Shown in pieces: positions 9,994 through 19,039 of a DNA stretch of 64,000 nt; position 1 is the stretch's first letter, and the number at the start of each line of letters is the position of its first letter. The notes under the pieces are model-generated. The model searched no databases, was not told the origin of the DNA, and worked only from the letters and a program-made list of their open reading frames with translations. This stretch comes from Eublepharis macularius (Eukaryota; Chordata; Lepidosauria; Squamata; Eublepharidae), in assembly GCF_028583425.1 (NCBI RefSeq), contig NC_072791.1, positions 13,659,868-13,723,867 on the forward strand, read 5' to 3'. The position numbers and the translations under genes were made by a program.

Positions 9994-12015
9994 GTAAGTA
10001 ATGGACTAATATTTCCTTTGCAAAAGGCCTCCCTGCTTTTGGTATTAGTACATAACCAGAGGGCTCCACTCACCTCCAGGGCTTTCCTGCCTGCTCTCTG
10101 GCAGCCCCTCTTCCCTGGGGGTGGAGCTGAGTCCTTCTTGCAAGAAGGGCTGCATCCCCGGCCACCTTTTTTCTCTGCATTCTGCTGCTGTCTGCGATCT
10201 CTAGCAAAACAGCCTCTCTTTTGGCATCGCTTCATTTTATTTACTGTATGCCATTTATAGTCTCCGCGAGACTCAAAGCAAATTGAAGCGCGTAAGCCAA
10301 TATGATCAAATGCTAGGAAATTTAATTTTTTAAAAAAAGCAGAAATCTGATACAGAGCTGAAACAAAGCCTAACTAAATTGACAAAGCAAGTTAACACTG
10401 CAGGGCATCTATCCAATAGGAACATTATGGCAGCAAAATATCTCCCTTACTGCGCCGTCATCATATTCCCTGAGGAAAAAGCCCTCCTGAATAATTCAGT
10501 TCTGCATTCACGTGTTCGCCAGTTGCAGGCAACAAGAGAAGACACGCCCTGGTCGTGTAAGCGAAGATGAAGCCTTTGCCCCTCTGCTCTGCCCCCAATA
10601 AATTGTGACAGTGCAGGGATATCTGGGAACAAGAAGCATTCCTTTTATAGAAAGGAGGGCAGCCATGAATTGGTGCCAAAATTTGATTCAAAAACACAGA
10701 TCCTCATGGATCGTAGGGATATTTTTCATGGGGTCCCCCAAACTCCTGCGGCCCTGGACTTGTGGAGTGATAAGATGATGAGTTTTGGGGAACCCCCTGT
10801 AACAATGTTACACGCAAACACGTGTCCTGAACTGCTTCTAGGCCAGACTCAGAAAAGAAGCAGAGGGCAGAGTCCAGTGACAAGGGTAAAACTTACTGGT
10901 TTATTCGAATAGAGGGAAGAGAGTGGGCAGAGAGTGTAAGGCCCCTCAGAACCCAGGTGGTCTTCGGGGTTTCAAAGCCATTACATGAACTTTTATCACG
11001 TTTGGTTCATTAGCAGAAATTATGCGTTCAATAAGTTACTGGTCAAGTTAGTTACGTGTACATATGACCTAACGTCATTCCATTGGTTTGGCATAATTAG
11101 GGGTTGTCCCCTTACTCAATTAACACTTGCAAAAGTTGCTTCTCATTTCAAAGGACAAACAGTCCCTTTTGGGTACCTGTAATGCCAATAAAGTAACTAT
11201 TTGGTAGCTGTGTGTCATCCCCAAGGCCTTCAGTTGGCCTGTTCCCATCCCTTAACGCTACAAGAATCCATTGTTAATCTTCGATCTGTTACCATCAGCA
11301 TAAACAAGTACCCCAGTATGTAGCATATACTTGGCTATTCATCTTTCCCAACAAGACAATGAAGACAGTTTAGCTAGAGCGAGTACTCTGTTATCAAGGT
11401 GTGAACGTATCTCTTGTGACTTGGCAGAGACCAGGCAGGAAGGGCAAGTTGTTTTGTATCTCTAGAATGCGCTTTCGGCTTTACAGCCAACCCAGGCCGA
11501 AATGCAAGGCTAGAGAGATGAAGACAAAGCGCCTCTTCCTTGTGTCTGTTACAGAGAGTTAGGCCTATGGACAGGTATATTAAAGCTAAATTCTTCTACG
11601 GTTATGTCCCTTCTGTTCTATGGCTATGCCATATCTAGTGTTTCATATAAGTCACTCAGGTGTTCTGAGAGCTCCTGCTTACTACTACTCTTTGGGGCAG
11701 ATTCGAGTGCATCCTACAACAATGCTAAGGATGCCTAAGGATCTGTGCCTTGGATTCTTATTTTTGTGTTGTGAAGTGTTTCTTCCGTGTCCGCAAGGAG
11801 GGACACCTTTTCCAAATACAGGGTCTTCACGTGGATAGCAATTTGGGCCATAGTTGGCAACTGTAGATTTTGCCCATTTTCAGGGTGGCGCCTGCAGAAG
11901 GCCCTACTCAGAGGAGTGAGGCTGCTGTGGTTGGGCTTAAATTGAGAGGCAGTCATGTAATTTTTTAAATAAGCCTATTGCTGCTGTAGTGTTCTCATGT
12001 AGTTTTGATGTTGTT
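9994..12015. other. Intron 1, left part: mostly unrecognised sequence
   Basis: At 10225-10420 is a LINE 3'-end-like remnant (TTTACTGTATGCCATTTATA, then GAGACTCAAAGCAAATTGA). 10780-11950 is nearly identical in both copies but matches no family I recognise. At 11457-11519 an imperfect hairpin (ATCTCTAG/CTAGAGAGAT with inner CTTTCGGC/GCCGAAA) is visible. Confidence 0.4.
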
Positions 12016-12019
12016 AATT

Positions 12020-12262
12020 AAGAGCAGCGGGACTCTGATCTGGGGAACCGGGTTTGATTCCCCACTCCTCCGCTTGAAGCCAGCTGAGTGACCTTGGGTC
12101 AGTCACGGCTCTCTCAGAGCTCTCTCAGCCTCACCCACCTCACAGGGTGATTGTTGCGAGGATAATAATAACACACTTTGTAAACTGCTCTGAGTGGGCA
12201 TTAACGTTGTCCAGAAGGGCAGTATATACATCAAATGTTATTATGTTGTTGTTGTTGTTGTT
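12020..12262 (+). mobile_element. tRNA-derived SINE with (TTG)n tail
   Basis: GGGTTTGATTCCCCACTCC resembles a tRNA B box. It is followed by GTGACCTTGGGTCAGTCACG, a MIR/CORE-like middle, then GAGTGGGCATTAACGTTGTC and a TTG microsatellite tail. The tail is shorter in copy 2. It is a SINE, not a functional tRNA gene. Confidence 0.7.
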
Positions 12263-12399
12263 GTTATTTTCTTGGTGTTCTGGAATATCAAACTTGAGTT
12301 TTTGGAGGGTTCCCCTCTCCACTCCACTCTGCTGCCCACAAGAGAACTTTTCCTTGCCAGACAAAATCTGCAAGATCTCTGCCTGGCTTTGCTTTCTTG

Positions 12400-12719
12400 T
12401 ATGAAAAAGATATTTATTTAGAGAATTTTTATGCTACCTCTCCAGAGAGCCTGAATGAGGGGGCTTAAAAAGCACATCATAATGAAAACATAAAAGATTA
12501 ACAGCTATTCATTAAAAACCCAGCATCAAAACCCAGCCAGAGTACAAAAACATAGATCGTTGAATGACAACGAATAGGGCTTTCTAGACTAAAAGCACCC
12601 TCTCAAGATAATATGAATATATCAACTCCTTACTTTACTTACCTTACTTTAAAAGGTACCCTTCAAAAATCTCATTTTTACTTGGCATATAAACCTTTGC
12701 CAACTTGTTATGATATTTA
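12400..12719 (-). mobile_element. Probable L2-type LINE 3' remnant
   Basis: ATGCTACCTCTCCAGAGAGC and the A-rich stretch that follows look like the inverted 3' end of an L2-type element. This block differs between the duplication copies much more than its left flank. Confidence 0.3.
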
Positions 12720-12807
12720 CAGTGGAATCCTAAGTAGAGGTACTCCAGCCTAAGCCCATAGTTTTTGATGGGCTTAGGCTGGCGTAAGTCTGCTTAGGAT
12801 TGCACTG
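12720..12807. mobile_element. MITE with 'cagtgcaatcctaa' termini
   Basis: CAGTGGAATCCTAAG…CTTAGGATTGCACTG inverted ends surround a central palindrome AAGCCCATAGTTTTTGATGG. The same family is at 38519-38605 and 52596-52683. Confidence 0.75.
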
Positions 12808-12941
12808 TTAGAGTGCTTGTTTGCACAGTTATATGAAACCAATCAGTGGGTTGGAGGCCTGCAAGATTCCAAGTTAGGGTCCCCTTCTTCACCTCTGCCT
12901 TCTCTTTTTTTTTTTTTAATAAAAATTTTATTGAATGGGTT

Positions 12942-13844
12942 TGTGGCGGAACAGGCGCTGACTCTCAGTCCGGGCAACTGAGCCGCCGTCAATGGCCTGC
13001 TAGCCCTGCTATCCGCCTCCCACTGTCCCTGGTGGGCGTGGTTCACACTCTCCGTTGCTGCCACCACTCACTGATTTGTACACCGCCTGACTGAGGGGCA
13101 GTGAGACCCCTCCGGCTGAATTTCCTTACTGGGAAGTGAATTGCCCAATCTTTGATTGGGCCCTGGAGAATTGGCAACCCACCAAGGTCTGGCCTGATCC
13201 GTTCTCCTGGGCTCCCTCCCTTCCTGTAGCATGCCAAGTGGGGGAGGTTACGTAGTCAGAGCTCCACAAGGTCCCTTATATTCAAAAAAGTATAATTTAA
13301 TAACTATATACAGAGCACTATATACAAGCATGTAAAGGCACAACACATAGGGGTAGACCCCCCGGTTCAGAACTCACAGGGCAGAAAATCAAACTGAAGA
13401 GAACCGCTGTCTGCTTTCCCTACCACACTGTTCCTTACTCTTCCTTAAGGGGGTGGTGGTCTGAGGGAAGGTTCACCTTTTATTCCCTCTCTGCTGCCTC
13501 CCAGGCCCTCCACACTTAGGGCCTAGGCAACCGGGTTTCACCCAGCAGCAGGAGCCTCTCCTTCTTCAACCAAGAAGGAGCCTAACTGACGTTTTTCCCC
13601 TCAGGATCAGCTCAGTCTCTCAATTCCGGCCCCACCGCTTATTTTTCCCGCACTTTCCTAGCCCAGGGCAGCTGGGAGTTGTAGTCCAGGAAGAAAGGCG
13701 TCCCACACCAAGACTCCTGCAGGCCTCTCCCTGGCCCCACAGCCCATCAAACCTCATGGGGAACATTTCCCCCCCACACACACTTTTAAAGACAGATTAA
13801 CAGCAACTGGCACTCATTTCAGCCTTGGTAACCATTTCGTTACA
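12942..13844. mobile_element. Solo LTR of an LTR retrotransposon / endogenous retrovirus
   Basis: A 903-bp segment with TG…CA ends (TGTGGCGGAAC…TTCGTTACA) is flanked on both sides by the 5-bp duplication GGGTT (12937-12941 and 13845-13849). It interrupts the 3' untranslated part of the L1 around it. No internal viral genes are present. The family is not resolved between Ty3-like and retroviral. It is younger than the L1 it sits in. Confidence 0.75.
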
Positions 13845-15595
13845 GGGTTAAACATACATCTCATTAAAATCTACAATTTCATTACCCTTTAAATTCATGT
13901 ATATGTCCCCCCATCCTTTCCCCCTCCCCCTTTTCCCCTTTTGACTTCCAACAGCACTAAAACCCCTTTATTTCTTATCATTACCTCTATTCACACTATA
14001 ATCCCTATTACCAAAGGTAAAGTTCATATTCATTCTCCACAACTCTCAATAGTTCTCTAAAGTCCACGGTTGTCCTTTCACATCCCATTTATTTTCCAAA
14101 TAATGTTTAAATTTTCTCCAGTCACTTAGAAATTCGTTTGGATTATGCTCTCTTAGTTTCCTTGTCATTTTGTCCATCTCCACCATATATAACAGCTTTT
14201 GAATCCATTCCTCCACTTCTGGTATGTCTTCCTGCTTCCAGTATTGTGCATACAATATTCTTGCTGCAACAGTCATATAATATAACAGTGTCCTGTCCCC
14301 CATATTTACTTCTTGCATGTTTAATCCTAGCAACAACATTTCAGGGCTCTTCAACAGTTTACACTTCAAAATTGACAGCATCTCTGCATAAATCTTAGAC
14401 CAAAATATTTTGGCCTTGTCACAAGTCCACCACATATGGTAAAAAGAGCCCTCATGTTTTTTACATTTCCAACATTTGTTTGACATTTCACTGTTTGCGT
14501 TTGCTAATTTTTCTGGCGTTAAATACCATCTGTACATCATCTTATAACCATTTTCTTTCAAATTATTGCATGTAGAAGTCTTCAAAGTGTTCTTCCATAA
14601 ATATTCCCAACTTTCCATTGTAATTTCTTTATTGACGTTTATTGCCCACTTCACCATTTGAATTTTAACAACTTCATCCGGTGTATACCATTTCAATAAA
14701 ATTTTATACATTTTAGAAATCATTTTTACTTCTTCACCAAACAAAATTTCTTCTATTTCTGTATTTTTTAATCTAAAACCCACATTTCTTTTATCAGCTT
14801 CAAATACATCTTCAGTTTGTCTATATATTGCAACCAACCATAACCAAATGGTAATTCCTCTTTACTTTTTATTTTGAGGTTGTCTCTATCACCCCACAGT
14901 AGCTCTTTGTAAGTCAACCAATCTTCCCCCTTATAATACATATTTGGGTTCACCACTTCTGCCGGTACAATCCACATAGGTCTTTTTTCTCCCATGAATT
15001 TCTTATATGTTTGCCAAATCATAAAGACATTCCGCCTCACAAAATGATGCTGGAACATACCATCCATTTTATGTTTTTCATACCATAGATACGCATGCCA
15101 ACCAAACAAGTTATTATACCCTTCTAAAGCTAACAGTTTGAAATTAGATCATTTTACCCATTCCTTCAACCAAATTAAACAAACCGCTTCATGGTACAGT
15201 CTCAGATTTGGTAACTGAAGGCCTCCCCTTCCCTTTGCGTCACACAGCACTTTCATCTTGATTCTTGGTTTTTTCCCTGCCCAAACAAATTCTGATACCC
15301 TCTTTTGCCATTTATCAAAGTGCTTCTTATCTTTAACAACTGGAATCGTTTGAAACAGAAACATCATTCTAGGTAGTACATTCATTTTTACAACTGAAAT
15401 ACGTCCCAACAGTGACAAGTTCATTTTATTCCATTTCAGCAAATCTCTCTCTATCTGTAACCACAATTTTTCATAGTTGTTTTTAAATAAGTCTATATTC
15501 TTAGCTGATAGTTCTATTCCCAGGTATTTTGTTTTCTGAACCACTTCACACTTTGAAACGTTCATTAATTCGGATTCGGTTTCGTTTTCTCAGCC

Positions 15596-15673
15596 ATGCC
15601 GGACGCTCCTCTCGGCTGGTCCGGGAGGAAACGACCGGGCACCCTGACCGGGCGGCTGACCCGCAAGGATTAG
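15596..15673 (+). CDS. Conserved 25-codon leader ORF of half-LINE copy A
   Basis: ATG 20-25 bases from the element's 5' end opens a 25-codon frame, MPDAPLGWSGRKRP…, ending TAG. Copy B has a frame of exactly the same length in the same place (MSDAPLSRSERKRP…). DAPL, RKRP and TLTGRL are shared. It could be a translated upstream ORF or simply the decayed start of ORF1. Confidence 0.4.
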   Translation: MPDAPLGWSGRKRPGTLTGRLTRKD

Positions 15674-15967
15674 CCCCCAGGACTCCCAGGGAGGGAGCCA
15701 GGGTCCAGGACGCGGCGGGAAGAACTCCCCGAAGTCAATGCGGGGGGGGAATTGCCCGTTTGTCCCTATGGAGGCCGGCAGATGTGCGCGGCGCCTCGAG
15801 TGCCGCCGGGCAACGAGAAACGGCAAGTAAAAGAAACAGGCGGAAGCCTGTAAACAAGCGAATCCCTTCTGTTCTACAAGCGTTTGTGAAGGAGAGGTTG
15901 ATCTGAAGAAGACTCGCTCTTCCCCTTCGTTGAGTTCCAGAATTTTGTTGGCGCCCCCCCCCCCAAA

Positions 15968-16740
15968 ATGGCAGCAAGGAAGCAAAGTCCCGCTCTCGGT
16001 AAGTCAATCTCGGCTACCTTGCAGAAGGGGGAGTCGCTCGAAGAGTTGGTACGCAGGGCGGTGGTGGAAGCTATAAAACCCTTTGTTGACAAGCTGAACG
16101 AAACTGATCAAAGGGTGGGCTCAATTGAAAGCGAGGTGAAAACCATTAAGGCAGCAGCGGGGGGGGGGGGCAGAAAAGTCTGCTCTGGAAAGTGCGTCAC
16201 TTGTGAAGGCTACAAAAAAGGAGCTGAGGTTGGTGGAGAACCAGCTGATCGGGCTACAGGTGGAACGAACGCAGACAATTTTGCGTCTCCAAAACGTGAA
16301 AGAGGAGGAAAATGAGGATCTGTGGGATTTGGTCTCGGAACTACTGGTGACACCCGCGAGGACGACTAAAGAAGAGGTCAAAAGCGCCATTTTGGAGGTC
16401 CGTCGGGCTTCTTCAAAATATGCAACAAAGCGACAGTTGCCTCGTGAGATCATTATTGACTTTTCATCTAAAAAGATCCGGGACACCATCCTATATAACT
16501 CATACAATGCGGATTTGGACTTTATGGGTTTGAAAGTCAAGATTTTGAAGGACGTTCCATTTCTAGTCCGGAAACGGCGTTTTAAATATAAAAAGTTTGC
16601 AGCACTTCTGAGGGACCATGGAATAAAGTACAAATGGTTATTCCCGGAAGGAATATGGTTCAGATATAAAGATCAGGCCTATAAGATATTATCAGAAGAT
16701 CAACTAAAGGATTTTGAGAATAAAAACCCAGAACTCTGCT
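15968..16740 (+). pseudogene. L1 ORF1-like protein of half-LINE copy A
   Basis: The first part (MAARKQSPALGKS…SLEELVRRAVVEAIK…LNETDQRVGSIESEVKTI) has the heptad pattern of the ORF1p coiled coil. The second part, in another frame (KKELRLVENQLIGLQVERTQ…LQNVKEEEN…REIIIDFSSKKIRD…VPFLVRKRRFKYKKFAALLR), is the L1 ORF1p RRM and C-terminal RNA-binding domain. The two halves change frame at a run of 12 G near 16159. Role in the family: trimeric RNA-binding chaperone that coats the element RNA. Confidence 0.85.
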
Positions 16741-17492
16741 GCACCAAGAACGAAGAAAAGGAGGAGCCGGAGGGGGGGGGGAGGAGGAGAGCATCGCAAC
16801 AGCAGTTGCACAGAGAGAATTGCGTCCGGGACCTAGAAGGGGGAGGAAAGTTTAATCAGAATTTGAAATGTTTATTCTCTGTATGATTAACCACTCCATC
16901 ATTATTTTATGGAGCTATTTTTGTATTATGACAGTATGAAGGGAAACATTGAAGTGTAGTGTTTAGTGTTTGTAGTTCATTCCCCCCCTTTTCTTTTTCC
17001 ACCCTCCCTTTGTCCCTTCCCTCTCCCCTTTCCTTGTGATAGTTTTGTGTAGTGTTTTGTAGCTATGAAAAATAAAAAATTTATTAAAAAAAAAAAAGAA
17101 ACGTTCATTAATTCCTCCTGTTTCTTTTTTATCATATTTTTACAGAGCAATTTCGACTTTGTTTTGTTAATACTAAACCCAGCCAGATTTCCAAATTCTT
17201 TAATTTTATCTAACGGTGCTGGTAATGTCTGGACTGGATCTTCCACTATAAACATCACATCGTCTGCAAAAGCTCTAGACTTGTAAGAAAACCGTTTGCG
17301 TTTTATACCTTTGATGCTGTCATCTTCCCTTATTTGCCTCAAAAGTATTTCTAACACCATAACAAACAGTAAAGGTGAAAGTGGACATCCTTGTCTTGTA
17401 CCTTTTCTTACCTCAAATTTTTCGGTCAAGTCACTGTTTATCACAAACGATGCATTTTCTTCAGTATATATAGCTTTCACCTCTGCCTTCTC

Positions 17493-18025
17493 CATGGCCC
17501 TGGCGGCTTCCATGGACAAGTCAACCTGCTGTTGAAATTTTCTCTGATTGTCTGCAGCATGATCAGACAGATGCCGCATCTCTTGGACTCTTACTTGCTC
17601 TGATCTGCTCCTGGTTCACTCTTCCTAACTTCACAACCATTTTATCAATTCAATTCAAGTACCTTTAATGGCATACAAAGATCTAAGACAGCAAACAAGT
17701 CACTATAAAATTACATAAAATATCAGAAGTCAATATACAACCATTTTATAAATATGCACCCTGCTCCTTGTCCCATGTAATGATCTCTGGCATGTGAATG
17801 CTGCAGGAATCTTTAGTTTATAGTTTAGGAATGCATAGGTTAAGCAGAGAGGAACCTTTCTGCTTGCTCTGTGGAAGTTCCTCCTCACTTCCTCCATCCC
17901 GCTTTTTCTTTAAGAACACTCCTCATTCCAGGGTATTCCATGGTCTTTCATGAGTCATGGGTTACCTCTTTACATTCAGGTTTCAGTGTTTGTGTGTGTG
18001 CAACAGATGAGTCTATTCATTGCAG
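17493..18025. other. Intron 1, right part
   Basis: At 17645-17745 lies an AT-rich LINE-3'-like stretch (AATTCAAGTACCTTTAATGG). The minus strand at 17493-17580 has an uninterrupted frame (MRHLSDHAADNQRKFQQQ…) that I do not recognise. It is preserved in copy 2 with several amino-acid changes. The 3' end is a branch/pyrimidine region leading to the acceptor before 18026. Confidence 0.4.
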
Positions 18026-18537
18026 GAGGTCATTTATCCCACACTTGCCTTGAAAAAAGAATCTGGTAGAGGAGGAAGGTGGTCAACTGGTGCAGGTGGA
18101 GGCTGTTTGGAGAGGAAAGGAGGATGAGGGGAGAGCTGAACTCAGTCGATCCAGAAGCAAGAAAAGGCCCTGATACCAAAGAGGCTGGGAGCAGAAGGGA
18201 GCTGAGGGAAGGAACCACACAGAAGAGCCTGGGAGAGGATTTTCCCCCTTCAGATGTGGAGCGCCAGCAATTCCGGCACTTCTGTTACCAGGAGTCCGAA
18301 GGCCCCCGAAAGGTCTGCAGCCAACTCCACCGCCTTTGCCTCCAGTGGCTGAAGCCAGAAAGGCATAGCAAGAAGGAGATCCTGGACCTGGTGATCCTGG
18401 AGCAGTTCCTGGCCATCCTGCCCCCAGAGATGGAGAGCTGGGTCAGGGAATGTGGGCCGGAGAGCAGTTCCCAGGCGGTGGCCCTGGCAGAAGGGTTCCT
18501 CCTGAGCCACGCAGAGGACAAGAATCCAGACCAGCGG
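18026..18537 (+). CDS. SCAN-domain exon of the copy-1 SCAN-KRAB-ZNF gene (coding from 18124)
   Basis: Acceptor TTCATTGCAG|GAGG precedes 18026 and donor CAGCGG|GTAAGA follows 18537. The first ATG in the SCAN frame that aligns with the start of copy 2 is at 18124, giving 138 residues. An in-frame ATG at 18079 lies in sequence treated here as 5' untranslated. Residues about 44-128 ([18 protein letters not shown]…[20 protein letters not shown]…[16 protein letters not shown]) are a complete SCAN domain, the helical module through which these transcription factors dimerise. The leader ([17 protein letters not shown]…) is the usual linker before SCAN in reptile genes but differs sharply from copy 2. 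The exon ends in phase 0. Confidence 0.92.
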
Positions 18538-18690
18538 GTAAGATCAAGGTAGTAGGTGGGGCACGAGATATGATCAAGGATATCCTTGGAATCCACACAT
18601 GCAACTTTTTTAGAAACCCCCTCCCCCCTCTCCACCACCACCCAGCATTTTACCTGCTCCTTTTCTCAACTTTCCCCACTTCTGTTTCAG

Positions 18691-18733
18691 GTGCAGGAAA
18701 ACATCGAGTGTTGCCCCGGAGCAGCTTTTCTGG
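18691..18733 (+). CDS. Linker exon of the copy-1 gene
   Basis: Acceptor TTCTGTTTCAG and donor CTGG|GTAAGA bound 43 nt reading VQENIECCPGAAFL plus one base of the next codon. It keeps the frame from the SCAN exon (phase 0 in, phase 1 out) and is identical in copy 2. No domain; it joins SCAN to KRAB. Confidence 0.8.
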
Positions 18734-19039
18734 GTAAGATCAAAAGGGCTGCCGTACCCATTCGTTGGCCTCTTTGAGTGTAGGAGGGGCTGCTTTTATT
18801 TTCCTGACCTCAGTCTAGTGTGAGAAAGATGGTCACTCAAGCTTCTCAGTTGAGAAATACCCATTTGGGGAACTGAAAACCTAGAATTGATTTAAAACCA
18901 GTGCCAATTAATTGGAAGAACAGCGTAGAGGAGAAAGGTACCTCAGAATGCAAAAAAATGAGGATTCATGTAAATTAATGTTAAAAATTGGGAAGATAGC
19001 GTGTGGGGCTGATAAGAAGAGGAAGAAAACTGTAAGCCT
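18734..19039. other. Intron between the linker exons, left part
   Basis: Nothing is recognised before the L2 fragment begins. Confidence 0.4.

Larger units (their letters stand above)
15572..17097 (+). mobile_element. ORF1-only half-LINE (HAL1-like), copy A
   Basis: A 1526-bp element starts GGATTCGGTTTCGTTTTCTC and ends with a poly-A tail. It is flanked by the 17-bp duplication GAAACGTTCATTAATTC (15555-15571 and 17098-17114). It encodes an L1 ORF1-type protein but no ORF2, and sits antisense inside L1 ORF2. Copy B at 33255-34819 has the same 5' end, order and tail, so this is a defined family and not a random truncation. By analogy with mammalian HAL1 it would depend on L1 ORF2 protein for copying. 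Confidence 0.88.
12905..17475 (-). mobile_element. 5'-truncated L1 LINE in intron 1, with two nested insertions
   Basis: The target-site duplication TTCACCTCTGCCTTCTC is at 12888-12904 and 17476-17492. The poly-A tail appears as a T-run from 12905. ORF2 is on the minus strand. Inside are a solo LTR (12942-13844) and an ORF1-only half-LINE (15572-17097); without these the L1 is about 2.1 kb. Copy 2 has the uninterrupted target at 52773-52789, so this insertion is later than the segmental duplication. Confidence 0.93.
14046..17475 (-). pseudogene. L1 ORF2 fragment (reverse transcriptase to C-terminus), decayed
   Basis: The minus strand reads from KAIYTEENASF through GTRQGCPLSPLLF and RAFADDVMFIVEDP (the catalytic FADD box of L1 reverse transcriptase). 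Across the half-LINE it continues with NVSKCEVVQKTKYLGIEL, LLGRISVVKMNVLPRMMFLF and the C-terminal zinc-knuckle-like CWKCKKHEGSFYHMWWTC, ending PWTLENY. The endonuclease and front of the reverse transcriptase are missing through 5' truncation. There is a stop near 15146 and a frame change near 14800, besides the inserted half-LINE. Function: remnant of the enzyme that copies L1 RNA at the target site. Confidence 0.9.

Noticed and set aside
10805-11555. Possible second solo LTR (TGTTACACGC… to …TCTGTTACA)
   Set aside because: The bases flanking the proposed ends do not match each other, so there is no target duplication to support it.
12020-12080. tRNA gene
   Set aside because: The B-box-like GGGTTTGATTCC belongs to a SINE with a MIR-like body and (TTG)n tail; no cloverleaf is apparent.
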